Of a DNA stretch of 64,000 bases, positions 8,755 to 17,438 are shown one piece after another (within the stretch, counting starts at the first letter, position 1; each line of letters starts with the position of its first letter). The stretch lies in contig JAJDTB010000035.1 in NCBI GenBank assembly GCA_022827345.1, positions 1-64,000 on the forward strand. The letters run 5' to 3'. The notes under the pieces were generated by a model. That model was given only the letters and a program-made list of their open reading frames with translations. It did not search any database and was not told where the DNA came from. The stretch comes from Gemmatimonadota bacterium. Its GTDB lineage: Bacteria; Gemmatimonadota; Gemmatimonadetes; Longimicrobiales; Gaopeijiaceae. The position numbers were made by a program, and so were the translations under genes.

Positions 8755-9642
8755 TTACCTCTTCTCGGCATGGACGAGGAAGACGAAGCTGTCCCCGTCC
8801 TGATTGCGGCTCATCATGACCGCCAGCGTCCGGTCCGCGCCCATCCCCTTGCGCTCCGCGAAGATGCGGCCCTGCTCCCGCCGATTGTCGAACCGCGTCT
8901 TTGACGCCAATGTCCCGAAGCCCGCCCCGGGCAGGTTGTCGATGTACCAGTCGTACACCTGGCGGGGGTTCGCATCCGAAACCATGACGGCCCCGCCGGC
9001 CGATCCCTTGCGCGAATCGGTCGAGAAGCGGCGCTGGACCGTCGCGTCCGGGTACACCGGCACCCACCGGGGCAGCCGGCGCGCTTCGTCCCCAGCCCCG
9101 AGGCGGACCCTCTCGCGGGGACCGCGGATTCTCACAAAGCCGCCTTCGTCGTCACCCCGCAACTCGAGAATCGTGCGCCCGTTGTTGCTCCTGACGCGCA
9201 GGAACCCGCCCGATTCGTCCGCCCTGCCGTCGATGCGAACGCCCTCGGCCGCCGCTTCCTCGAGCGCCGACCCGATGCCGTCCTCCAGCCAGTCGCCCAG
9301 ATCGGAGAAGTCGATGTTGATTTCGTCGGCCTGGTCCGCGAGGCGCAGGGTAACCGACTGGTCCGCGCCGTCGGTCTCGACGAACGCCAACTCCTCGCCC
9401 AGAACCGATTCGGCCATGTTGGCGAAGGTCTCCGCGGGGCTCCCCTCGAAGCTCATCTCCTCCAGCGTGACTTCGGTCCGCTCGACGATTTCGTCAGCCA
9501 TCTTGCGCGCGAATATCAGCCCGACCACTGCGATGGTCACCAGCACAGCGGCAAACAGTCCGCCACCCACGAGGATGACCTTGACGAAGGTCGGAAGGCG
9601 GTTGCGGTCGTGGCGTGTGGCTTCTTCGTACGGATCGGACAT
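8755..9642 (-). CDS. Single-pass membrane protein, unknown function
   Basis: A 295-residue protein with a short cytoplasmic N terminus, one transmembrane helix (about 19-45) and an extracytoplasmic region. The C-terminal 100 residues (RWVPVYPDATVQRR ... VYDWYIDNLPGAGF) look like a small alpha/beta domain that recurs in uncharacterised exported bacterial proteins. ATG 9642 has AGGGAG nine bases upstream. No catalytic motif is visible. Confidence 0.7.
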   Translation of the reverse strand: MSDPYEEATRHDRNRLPTFVKVILVGGGLFAAVLVTIAVVGLIFARKMADEIVERTEVTLEEMSFEGSPAETFANMAESVLGEELAFVETDGADQSVTLRLADQADEINIDFSDLGDWLEDGIGSALEEAAAEGVRIDGRADESGGFLRVRSNNGRTILELRGDDEGGFVRIRGPRERVRLGAGDEARRLPRWVPVYPDATVQRRFSTDSRKGSAGGAVMVSDANPRQVYDWYIDNLPGAGFGTLASKTRFDNRREQGRIFAERKGMGADRTLAVMMSRNQDGDSFVFLVHAEKR

Positions 9643-9760
9643 CGTCGTTCTCCCTGTGCGGGGCCGGAGGCATCTGTTACCAATATCAGAGTCTACGAGC
9701 GAGGCCGGTGGTTGTTTCGCGGGCCGGCTCCTCTGGCACCCGGAACCGGAGACGTCACAC

Positions 9761-10342
9761 ATGTCGTGGGTCACCGAAATCCCCCGCGAGCAGGCCACGG
9801 GGCTGCTGCGCCGCGAGCTCGACGCCGCGGTCGAGCGGTCCGGCCGGGTGTGGAAGATCGTCCAGGTGATGAGCCTGAACGCCCCCGTGCTCAGGGCCAC
9901 GATGGGCCAGTACGCGGCGATCATGTTCGGGCCCTCGCCGCTCTCCCGGGTCCAGAGGGAGCTGCTCGCGACCGTCGTGTCGGCCGAGGTGGGGTGCTTC
10001 TACTGAACGCAGGCGCACGCGCATGACCTCCGGGCCGAGGTCGAGACAGCGGGAGCAGCCGCCGAAGAGGCAGACGCTCTCATTCACAACATCGTCCGGG
10101 ACTGGAGGACGGCCGGCCTGTCCGATGCGGACAAGGCGCTCTGCGAGTACGCGGCCAAGCTGACCCGCAGCCAGCACGCGATGGAACACGGGGACCTCGA
10201 GCGCCTGCGGCGTGTAGGCCTTGATGATCGCGGCATCCACGATGCGACCCAGGTGATCGGGTTTTTCAACTACATCACGCGGGTGGCGGACGGACTCGGC
10301 GTGGAGCCGGAGGAGTTCATCGAGGAGTGGGGGCGAAGTTAG
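9761..10342 (+). CDS. AhpD/CMD-family peroxidase-related selenoprotein (in-frame TGA = Sec82)
   Basis: Read through one in-frame TGA (10004-10006), the frame gives a 193-residue protein matching the carboxymuconolactone decarboxylase/AhpD-like peroxidase-related family over its whole length, from EIPREQATGLLRREL to the FFNYITRVADGLGVEP end. The family active site is CxxC-xxx-H; here it reads C79-F-Y-U82-T-Q-A-H86, so the TGA replaces the attacking cysteine (AhpD Cys133 equivalent) and the conserved His follows. A perfect 6-bp hairpin starts 19 bases after the TGA. Reading it as a pseudogene would require loss at exactly this residue with no other damage. Sec readout is inferred; sequence features are direct. 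Confidence 0.8.
10004..10042 (+). promoter_or_regulatory. UGA codon and candidate SECIS hairpin of the CMD-like selenoprotein
   Basis: TGA at 10004-10006 followed by a perfect stem GACCTC (10025-10030) / GAGGTC (10037-10042) closing a six-base loop that carries GGG, 26-28 bases after the TGA. Bacterial SECIS elements place a G-containing apical loop roughly 16-37 bases downstream of the UGA, within the coding region, so distance and shape fit. Confidence 0.6.
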
Positions 10343-10441
10343 CGTCCCCGCGGTGGACGAACCGGCCGATGTCGGCGCGGCGGTCGTGCGGCGAGCATGG
10401 CTTGCGGTGTTTGAACATGAACCCGAGACGGAGGAACTCCG

Positions 10442-10711
10442 ATGCCATACCCTGTCGCTGAGGCCCTGGTGATTGTGCTGGCCGTCTACGCGCTTGCCGG
10501 CGTGTGCTTTGCGGTGCCCTTCGTGTGGAGGGGCGCGGGCGCGATCGATCCGGCGGCGCGGGGCGGGACGTGGGGGTTTCGGGTTTTCATCTTCGCGGGC
10601 GCGGCGGCGCTGTGGCCGTTGATGCTGGTGAAGTGGCGGCGGGCGGCGGGGGGCGGCGGCGGTCCGCGGGAGGGCGAGTCCGGGAGCGCACCACGGAGCG
10701 GCGGGCGGTGA
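10442..10711 (+). CDS. Small membrane protein
   Basis: An 89-residue protein with two hydrophobic helices and a basic, Gly-rich C-terminal tail. ATG 10442 has GGAGGA eight bases upstream. It starts a chain of seven genes in which every junction overlaps; the next gene begins with GTGA. A role as a small subunit of the downstream membrane redox module is an inference from position only. Confidence 0.65.
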   Translation: MPYPVAEALVIVLAVYALAGVCFAVPFVWRGAGAIDPAARGGTWGFRVFIFAGAAALWPLMLVKWRRAAGGGGGPREGESGSAPRSGGR

Positions 10712-11151
10712 CGCGCGGGCATCGCGGGGCGCACGTGACGGTCGTGATCGCGGCAGCGGTCGTCGGTGGCGGGGTTTTCGCGTTCGCGTGGGCGGACCGG
10801 GCGGCGCGCGCGGTGCCGGAAGCGGCGGCGATCGCGCTCCCGGCGGCGGGCCGGCCGGTGTGGGAAGTCGCGCTGGAGACGCCCGCCGGGACGGCGCGGC
10901 TGGGGCTGGAGGCGGGCGCTGCAGGCGGTGCCGTGCTGCGGGTGTGGCTGCCGCCGGAGCTGGATGCTGCCGAACCCGGCGTGGTGTTGGAGGTGGGGAG
11001 TGCGGCCCCCCGGGTCCTGGGAAGCGTGCGCGCGGGGAGGGCCGCGATCCCGCTTGCGGGGAGCCTGCCGGAAGGGGGGCTCCTGGTGCTGAAGGACCTC
11101 GCGCGGGACATCCGGCTGGGCGAGGCGGCGGTTCCGGGAGGTGGACCATGA
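10708..11151 (+). CDS. Membrane-anchored protein of unknown function
   Basis: A 147-residue protein with an N-terminal hydrophobic helix (about 10-30) and a predicted periplasmic beta-rich domain with no recognised motif. GTG start overlaps the preceding stop (GTGA) and its stop overlaps the next ATG (ATGA). Context ties it to the ferric-reductase/Rieske fusion that follows. Confidence 0.6.
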   Translation: MTRGHRGAHVTVVIAAAVVGGGVFAFAWADRAARAVPEAAAIALPAAGRPVWEVALETPAGTARLGLEAGAAGGAVLRVWLPPELDAAEPGVVLEVGSAAPRVLGSVRAGRAAIPLAGSLPEGGLLVLKDLARDIRLGEAAVPGGGP

Positions 11152-12305
11152 GCCACGTCTACCGGGCGGTGGGGTGGTCGCCCCAGAAGCGGAAGTACGA
11201 CCTCGTGATCGCGGGTTGCATGGTCGTGTATTCGGCGATCTTCGCGGCCGTCACCCTCCTGGTGCAGCCCCATGTGACCGCCGAGACCCTGCTGCTGCGG
11301 GCGATGGGCAGCCTCGCCTTCGTGATGCTGTCGTTCATCCTGCTGGTCGGGCCGCTGGCGCGGATTTCGCCGCGTTTCCTGCCGGTGCTGTACAACCGGC
11401 GGCACCTGGGCGTGGCGACGTTTCTGGTGGCGCTCGTGCACGGCTTCTTCGCGGTCTTCCAGTTCCACTTCCTCGGCGAACTCAACCCCTTCGCGAGCGT
11501 GCTGAGCAGCGACGGGAGCTTCGGCGGCAGCGGGGGCTTCCCGTTCCAGCCGCTCGGCGCGGTGGTGCTCGCCGTGCTCTTCGTGATGGCCGCCACCAGC
11601 CACGATTTCTGGCTCGCCAACCTGACGCCGCGGGTCTGGAAGGCTCTCCACATGACGGTGCATGCGGCCTACGCGGTGCTGCTGGCGCACATCGTGCTGG
11701 GCGCGCTGCAGGGCGAGGGCAAGGCGTACCTGTGGCCGGTGACCGCGGCGGTCGCGGGGACGGTCTTCGCGCTGCACCTGTATACAGGGCTGGCGGAGCG
11801 GCGGCGGGATCGGGGTGGGGGCACTGGCGTGGCGGCGGCTGGGCGGGGGGGCGCGGCAGGCGGCGCTGACGAGCCGGACGGGTATGTGCGCGCCGTAGCC
11901 GTGGCCGAGATACCGGACCTGGAGGGGCGGGTCGTGGTGCTCGGCGACGAGCGGGTCGCCGTATTCCGCAACGGGAACGAGATCTCGTGTGTGTCGAACG
12001 TCTGCCGTCACCAGATGGGGCCGCTCGGCGAGGGGCGGATCATCGACGGCTGCATCACCTGCCCGTGGCACGGGTTCCAGTACGACCCCGTGAACGGATG
12101 CGCGCCCCCGCCCTTCGACGACAGGATCGAGACGTACGACGTCGAGGTGCGGGGCGGCTACGTGTGGGTGAACCCGGTGGCCAACGAGCTGGGAACGGCT
12201 TCGCGGACGGCGCGGCTGCCGGTGGTTGCAGCTGATCCTGGCCCGGCGGACAACGGCGATCCGGCGGGAGGCGGCCCCGCGGCCGGAAAGGACGCAGACC
12301 GATGA
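11148..12305 (+). CDS. Ferric-reductase-like membrane domain fused to a Rieske [2Fe-2S] domain
   Basis: A 385-residue fusion. Residues 1-220 hold about six transmembrane helices of the ferric reductase/MsrQ type, with several intramembrane histidines (for example VHGFFAVF and MTVHAAYAVLLAHI) suited to haem b binding. After a Gly/Ala linker, residues 243-360 form a Rieske domain: Cys286-x-His288 and Cys305-x-x-His308 (CRH and CPWH) ligate the cluster. The organisation implies electron transfer between a membrane haem and a 2Fe-2S cluster. Overlaps both neighbours by four bases. The true partner and direction of electron flow are unknown. Confidence 0.8.
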   Translation: MSHVYRAVGWSPQKRKYDLVIAGCMVVYSAIFAAVTLLVQPHVTAETLLLRAMGSLAFVMLSFILLVGPLARISPRFLPVLYNRRHLGVATFLVALVHGFFAVFQFHFLGELNPFASVLSSDGSFGGSGGFPFQPLGAVVLAVLFVMAATSHDFWLANLTPRVWKALHMTVHAAYAVLLAHIVLGALQGEGKAYLWPVTAAVAGTVFALHLYTGLAERRRDRGGGTGVAAAGRGGAAGGADEPDGYVRAVAVAEIPDLEGRVVVLGDERVAVFRNGNEISCVSNVCRHQMGPLGEGRIIDGCITCPWHGFQYDPVNGCAPPPFDDRIETYDVEVRGGYVWVNPVANELGTASRTARLPVVAADPGPADNGDPAGGGPAAGKDADR

Positions 12306-13039
12306 CGGACTTCTACGTCGGATACCACGATCCCCCGCCCCGCCGGGTGCGCCGCTTCCAGCGGGCGGTCGCCGCGCTGACCCTGGCCGCCGGGGTGGCC
12401 GCGGCGCTCATCGCGGCGCTCGGCCAGCGGGAACTGCCCGCCGCGGCCTTCGAGTTCGGCACCATTCGCGGCTTCGAGGGACTCGTCGTCGCGGACCCGT
12501 ACCCGTCGCTGATCGTGCCGCGCGGGACCACCTCGTCGCGCTACCTCCTGGCGGGGCCGGGAAAGGCGGGGGCGGACGCTCTCGTGGAGGCGGTGGTCGG
12601 GGAGTGGGCAGGGCTGGAGGGCACGCTCGTCTACCGCGACGGCCAGGCGATGATCCAGGTCGAGCCCGGTTCGGTGGCCGCGCTGCCCGCCGCGGACTAC
12701 GCATACGTCCCCCCGGATGTCGATCTGGGCGACGCCTATCTCGAGGGAGAGATCGTCGGGTCCAAGTGCTACCTGGGCGTCATGAATCCGGGCTCCGGAA
12801 TCACGCACCGGGCGTGCGCCAACGTGTGCATCCAGGGAGGCGTGCCGCCGCTGCTCGAAGTGCGCCGCGAGGACGGCCGCTCCGAGGGGATCATCCTGGC
12901 GGGAGCGGAGGGCGAGGCCATCGGAAGTCGCCTGGCGGAGCTGGTCGCCACGCCCGTGGGGGTGACCGGACGCCTCGTGCGCCGGGGATCGGCGCTGCTC
13001 CTCCATGTGGACCCCGCAGACATCCGGAGGCTGCGGTGA
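12302..13039 (+). CDS. Membrane-anchored protein with conserved Cys/His motif
   Basis: A 245-residue protein with one N-terminal transmembrane helix (about 20-42) and an extracytoplasmic region. The C-terminal part carries KCYLGVMNPGSG-x2-HRACANVCIQGGVPP, with three cysteines and one histidine that look like a metal or cofactor site. I have a general recollection of this pattern in exported redox-associated proteins but cannot name the family. Overlap with the Rieske fusion (ATGA) suggests it is part of the same complex. Confidence 0.65.
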   Translation: MTDFYVGYHDPPPRRVRRFQRAVAALTLAAGVAAALIAALGQRELPAAAFEFGTIRGFEGLVVADPYPSLIVPRGTTSSRYLLAGPGKAGADALVEAVVGEWAGLEGTLVYRDGQAMIQVEPGSVAALPAADYAYVPPDVDLGDAYLEGEIVGSKCYLGVMNPGSGITHRACANVCIQGGVPPLLEVRREDGRSEGIILAGAEGEAIGSRLAELVATPVGVTGRLVRRGSALLLHVDPADIRRLR

Positions 13040-13884
13040 GCACCCCCGGGCGCGGCAGACTTGCAGCCTCTCCCTCCGACACATCGCGTCGGCGGGCCAG
13101 CCGGGCCTCGGGTTTTCCGGTGGCCGAGGAGTCGCTGCCCGTGGACGCGATCGACTACGGCCGCTACCGCCTGAGTTTCGTCCGGTCCCGGGACGACCTG
13201 GCCGCCGTCCAGCGGCTGCGCTTCGAGGTCTTCAATCTGGAGTTGGGAGAGGGGCTGGAGTCGTCCTATGCTTCGGGGCTGGACCGGGACGACCTGGACG
13301 ACGCCATGCACCACCTCCTCATCGTCGACCGCAGGACGGGGACCGCGGTCGGCACCTACCGGATGCAGACGGCGGCGATGGCAGCCGCCAACTGCGGATT
13401 CTACTCGGCGCGCGAATTCGACATCTCCGGCTTCCCGGCGGCGGTGGTCGAGGACGCCGTCGAGGTGGGCAGGGCCTGCATCGCGCAGGAGCACCGCAGC
13501 CGCCGGGTCCTGCACCTGCTCTGGCGGGGACTCGCGCAGTACCTGCAGTGGACGGGGAAGCACCATCTCTTCGGCTGCTGCTCGCTCACCACGCAGGACG
13601 GCCGGCTTGGCAACGAGGTCCACTCCCGGCTGGTGGATGGGGGGCACCTCCACCCCGAAGTGAAGGCCTGGCCGCTGCCCGGACTGGAGTGCGGCCTCCA
13701 CGAGCACGGGAATGAGCCGGTCGAGTCCACCAAGATACCACCGCTTTTCCAGAGCTACCTCAACCTCGGCGCCAGGATCTGCGGGCCTCCCGCCGTGGAC
13801 AGGGACTTCCGGACCATCGACTTCCTGGTCGTGCTGGATGTGCGCAGGTTGGAGCCCCATGTCTACCGCAGCTTCTTCGGATAG
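13036..13884 (+). CDS. GNAT acyltransferase, ornithine-acyl-ACP N-acyltransferase (OlsB)-like
   Basis: A 282-residue protein of the Acetyltransf_5 type used in ornithine-lipid synthesis. Diagnostic segments are LRFEVFNLELGEGL, the GTYRMQ strand and VEVGRACIAQEHRSRRVLHLLWRGLAQY (split as strand and helix), followed by HLFGCCSL. In OlsB it would acylate ornithine from acyl-ACP to lyso-ornithine lipid. GTG start overlaps the preceding stop. The next gene is an OlsA/PlsC-type acyltransferase, which supports this reading, but members of this family also act on other amines. Confidence 0.72.
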   Translation: MSTPGRGRLAASPSDTSRRRASRASGFPVAEESLPVDAIDYGRYRLSFVRSRDDLAAVQRLRFEVFNLELGEGLESSYASGLDRDDLDDAMHHLLIVDRRTGTAVGTYRMQTAAMAAANCGFYSAREFDISGFPAAVVEDAVEVGRACIAQEHRSRRVLHLLWRGLAQYLQWTGKHHLFGCCSLTTQDGRLGNEVHSRLVDGGHLHPEVKAWPLPGLECGLHEHGNEPVESTKIPPLFQSYLNLGARICGPPAVDRDFRTIDFLVVLDVRRLEPHVYRSFFG

Positions 13885-14734
13885 CCCGCGGGAAACGGGG
13901 CCGCCGATGCCGCGCCTCGGTCCGGTCGAGTGGCTCCGCGTGGTGTGCCGGGTGTCGTTGGTCGCCGTCTGGACGTCGGCTGTGGTGGCGCTCGTGCTCC
14001 TGGGCACACTGACGGCCCGGTTGCTGCCGCAGGGGGGCGCCGCATGGAAGGCGAGGGTGCAGCGGTGGGGCCTTCAGAGATGGGGCCGGGGGATGATGCG
14101 CGCCTGCAGCGTGCGGGTGGCGTGCGAGGGCGAGCCGCCGCCGCAGGGGTCGCTCGTCGTCTCCAACCATCTCGGATACCTGGACATTCCGGTGCTGAGC
14201 TCCGTGGTCCCGATGGTGTTCGTCGCCAAGGCCGGGCTGCGGCGCTGGCCCTTCTGGGGATTCGCGGCCACGGCGGGGGGGACGATCTTCGTCAATCGCT
14301 CCACCAAGCGCGACGTGCTCCGGGTGCGCAGGGAAATGGGGGACGCGCAGGCTCGGGGGAGCAGCGTGATCGTCTTTCCGGAGGCCACCAGCACCGCAGG
14401 CGAGACGATCCTGCCGCTGAAGCCCGCGCTCCTGGCCGACGCGGCCGCGCGGGGGGCGCCCGTGTACTGGCTCACCGTGTCCTACCGGACGCCGCCCGGC
14501 AGCCCGGCGGCCCGGGACCGCGTCTGCTGGTGGGGCGACATGGGCTTCGTGCCGCATGCGCTGGGGCTGTTCGCGCTCAGGCGGATTCACTGCACCGTGC
14601 GGTTCGGCGGCGATCCCGTGCGCTCGGCTGACCGGAAGGCGATGGCGGTGGAGTTGCGCCGCGCGATGCTGCGGCGCTTCGAGCCTGTGGTAAGCCGGGG
14701 GGCGGGGCGCGAGGCGGCGGACGAGGCGCCGTGA
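13859..14734 (+). CDS. 1-acylglycerol-3-phosphate acyltransferase (PlsC/OlsA)-like
   Basis: A 291-residue PlsC-family enzyme. It has an N-terminal transmembrane helix, the catalytic NHLGYLD (H-x4-D) motif, the GGTIFVNR block and FPEATST in place of the more usual FPEGTxS. Next to an OlsB-like gene it would be the second acyltransferase of ornithine-lipid synthesis; an ordinary phosphatidate role is the alternative. ATG 13859 overlaps the preceding gene by 26 bases; ATG 13907 is a shorter option. Confidence 0.78.
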   Translation: MSTAASSDSPRETGPPMPRLGPVEWLRVVCRVSLVAVWTSAVVALVLLGTLTARLLPQGGAAWKARVQRWGLQRWGRGMMRACSVRVACEGEPPPQGSLVVSNHLGYLDIPVLSSVVPMVFVAKAGLRRWPFWGFAATAGGTIFVNRSTKRDVLRVRREMGDAQARGSSVIVFPEATSTAGETILPLKPALLADAAARGAPVYWLTVSYRTPPGSPAARDRVCWWGDMGFVPHALGLFALRRIHCTVRFGGDPVRSADRKAMAVELRRAMLRRFEPVVSRGAGREAADEAP

Positions 14735-17349
14735 GGGCGCATCGGCGCGGGCGTCTCAAGCGCGTCGTCCTTCTGGTGTACCTGGTGTTGCTGGGTGCAT
14801 CGCACGTCGTGCGAAGCGGGAGGCCGGAGGCGGGCGCGCGGCCGGGGCAGCGCGCGCAACTGGTCGCAGGCTCACCGGAGCCGTCCAACGGCGCTGTCAG
14901 GATCGCCTACCGCGTGTGGATGACAGATTCCACCGAGAATCTGTCGTTGGACTCCCCACAGGGCAGCTCCGGCGCCGGATCCGAGCCGCCATACCCGGTT
15001 CTGCTGCTCCACGGCAGTCCCGGATCAGGGTCGGCCTTCCGCCGGCTGGGGCCCGAACTGGCCGGCCAGCGGACGGCCATCGCCCCGGATCTGCCGGGGT
15101 TCGGGGGGTCCAGCGCAACGGTCCCCGACTACTCGATCCGCGCCCACGCCCGGATGGCGCTGCAGTTCCTCGACTCGCTCGGGGTCGCACGCGCGCATGT
15201 CGTGGGGTTCTCCATGGGGGGAGGGGTCGCGCTGGAGATGTACCGCGCCGACCCGGTGCGCATCGCGTCCCTGACGCTGCTTTCGTCGATCGGCGTGCAG
15301 GAGCACGAGCTCCTCGGCGACTACTACCTGAATCACGCCATCCACGGCCTGCAGCTCTTCGGCATCTGGACGCTGCGCGAACTCGTCCCGCATTTCGGGC
15401 TCGCCGACGACGGCTTCCTGAGCTACGCCTACGCCCGCAACTTCTACGACACCGACCAGCGCCCCCTCCGCCAGATCCTGCGCGGCTACCCCGGGCCGAT
15501 GCTCATCGTGCACGGGACCGACGATCCGCTCGTCCCCGTGGCGGCCGCCGAGGAGCACCACCGCATCGTCCCGCAGTCCGAAATGGTCATGCTCGAGGGC
15601 AACCACTTCATGACCTTCCTCGAGCCGGAGCGCATCGGGCCTCCGATCGCCGATTTCCTCGACCGTGCCGAGGCCGGCGAAGTCCTCCTGCGCGCCTCGG
15701 CCGACCCCGCCCGCATCGCCGCCGCCACCCCTCCCTTCGACCCCGCCACCGCCCCTCCCGTCGCCGGGTTCGCGCTGGTCATCACCCTGCTGCTGATCGT
15801 GGCGGCCACCTTCGTCAGCGAAGACCTCACCTGCATCGGCACGGGACTCCTCATCGCGCGCGGCTCGCTGCCCTGGACGGCCGGGGTGGTCGCCTGCCTG
15901 GTCGGCATCGCGGTGGGTGACCTGCTCCTCTACGCCGGCGGCCGCCTGATCGGGCGCCCCGTCACCCGCGTCGCACCGCTGCGCTGGCTGATCCGCCCGG
16001 AGGAGCTCGAGCGGGCCTGCCGCTGGTTCACCGAGCGTGGAGCGGCCCTGCTCCTCGGCGGCCGCTTCGTTCCGGGCACGCGCCTGCCCACCTATGTTGC
16101 CGCGGGCGTGGTGAAGATGCCGCTGGTCCCCTTCTCGTTCTGGATCCTGGTCGCGGCCGCGCTGTGGACGCCGCTCCTGGTGGGCGGCACGGCGATCTTC
16201 GGAGCGGCGGCCGCCGAGCGGATCGGGACGTTCCAGGATCGCACGCTGCCGTGGCTTCTGGTCATGGCGGTCGTGTCCCTGGTGGCGCTGCGGGTCGGGA
16301 TTCCGCTGCTGAGCGCGGCCGGGCGCCGCCGTTTCCTCGCACGGTGGGGACGCGTGCGCCGGTGGGAGTTCTGGCCGACCTGGCTCTTCTACCTCCCCGT
16401 GCTGGGGTGGGTGCTGTGGCTGGCCGTGCGGCACCGGTCGCTCACCGTCTTCACCGAAGCCAACCCGGGGTTTCCCGACGGCGGATTCGTGGGGGAGTCG
16501 AAATCGGACATTCTCGGCGCGATCGGGGACCGGGCGCGGGTCGCGCGGACGGTGGTGGTGGAGGGGGGAGACGGCGATGCCGGGCGCGCGGCGGAGGTGG
16601 CCGGGGCGGTGGGGGGGCTGCCGGTGGCGGTCAAGCCCGACGTGGGGGAGCGGGGGGCGGGGGTGTCCATCGCGAGGAGCGAGCCGGAGCTGGCGGCGCG
16701 GCTCGCCGAGGAGGGGCGGAAGCTGATCGTGCAGGAGTACGTGCCGGGTGAGGAGCTGGGCGTCTTCTACTACCGGATCCCCGGGCACGAGCACGGCCGC
16801 ATCTTCGGGATAACCGAGAAGCGCCAGCCTTCCGTGACCGGTGACGGGCGGCGGCCGATCGCCGACCTGATCCTCGACGACCCCCGCCTCCGCTGCCAGC
16901 GCCGAGTCTTTGCCAGGCAGCCCGGGGCGGAACAGGACCGGGTTCCGCGCCGGGGAGAGCGCGTCGTCCTGGAGGAGCGGGGGAATCACAGTTACGGGTG
17001 CGAATTCCGCGACGGCAGTCACCTGGAGACCCCTGCCCTCGCTGCCGCCATCGACGACGTCAGCCGGGGCATCGACGGCTTCCACTTCGGACGCTACGAC
17101 ATCCGCGGCGCCTCGGTCGGCGAGATGCAGGCAGGGCGATTCAGGATCATCGAACTGAACGGTGTGTCGTCGGAGGCGACCAACCTCTACGACCCGCGCA
17201 ACTCCCTGGGGGAGGCGTACGCCATCCTCTTTCGGCAGTGGTCGCTCGCGTTCCGGATCGGGTCGGCCAATCGGGCACGGGGCCACCGGCCCACACCGCT
17301 CCGAACGCTGCTGCGCACCCTGGCCAGGCACTTCGGGGACCCGCGATGA
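14731..17349 (+). CDS. Three-domain fusion: alpha/beta hydrolase, DedA/VTT membrane domain, ATP-grasp-like domain
   Basis: An 872-residue protein. Residues 1-30 form a signal/anchor helix. About 85-330 is an alpha/beta hydrolase with the nucleophile elbow GFSMGG, an acid in HGTDDPLVP and His in EGNHFM. About 345-510 is a DedA/SNARE-associated (VTT) membrane domain (VSEDLTCIGTGLLIARG, GGRFVPGTRLPTYVAAG). After more hydrophobic helices, about 590-850 resembles an ATP-grasp carboxylate-amine ligase-type domain (LPVAVKPDVGERGAGV, IVQEYVPGEELGVFYYR, IIELNGVSSE). GTG start overlaps the acyltransferase stop. DedA proteins move or scramble lipids, so a lipid-remodelling role with the upstream genes is plausible but unproven. 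Confidence 0.75.
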   Translation: MRAHRRGRLKRVVLLVYLVLLGASHVVRSGRPEAGARPGQRAQLVAGSPEPSNGAVRIAYRVWMTDSTENLSLDSPQGSSGAGSEPPYPVLLLHGSPGSGSAFRRLGPELAGQRTAIAPDLPGFGGSSATVPDYSIRAHARMALQFLDSLGVARAHVVGFSMGGGVALEMYRADPVRIASLTLLSSIGVQEHELLGDYYLNHAIHGLQLFGIWTLRELVPHFGLADDGFLSYAYARNFYDTDQRPLRQILRGYPGPMLIVHGTDDPLVPVAAAEEHHRIVPQSEMVMLEGNHFMTFLEPERIGPPIADFLDRAEAGEVLLRASADPARIAAATPPFDPATAPPVAGFALVITLLLIVAATFVSEDLTCIGTGLLIARGSLPWTAGVVACLVGIAVGDLLLYAGGRLIGRPVTRVAPLRWLIRPEELERACRWFTERGAALLLGGRFVPGTRLPTYVAAGVVKMPLVPFSFWILVAAALWTPLLVGGTAIFGAAAAERIGTFQDRTLPWLLVMAVVSLVALRVGIPLLSAAGRRRFLARWGRVRRWEFWPTWLFYLPVLGWVLWLAVRHRSLTVFTEANPGFPDGGFVGESKSDILGAIGDRARVARTVVVEGGDGDAGRAAEVAGAVGGLPVAVKPDVGERGAGVSIARSEPELAARLAEEGRKLIVQEYVPGEELGVFYYRIPGHEHGRIFGITEKRQPSVTGDGRRPIADLILDDPRLRCQRRVFARQPGAEQDRVPRRGERVVLEERGNHSYGCEFRDGSHLETPALAAAIDDVSRGIDGFHFGRYDIRGASVGEMQAGRFRIIELNGVSSEATNLYDPRNSLGEAYAILFRQWSLAFRIGSANRARGHRPTPLRTLLRTLARHFGDPR

Positions 17350-17438
17350 TCACTGGACAGACAGGCGGGATCGCAATACCTTGCGGCGAATCGTTTCCGA
17401 GCGTATCGCCGGAACAAACTCACCAAGGAGCTGAGTGA

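Noticed and set aside
9761-10342. Reading the three TGA-interrupted genes (also 32045-32740 and 54003-54368) as pseudogenes
   Set aside because: Each has only one stop, at a catalytic Cys column, with an intact frame on both sides and a hairpin downstream. Three independent decays at exactly these points are unlikely.
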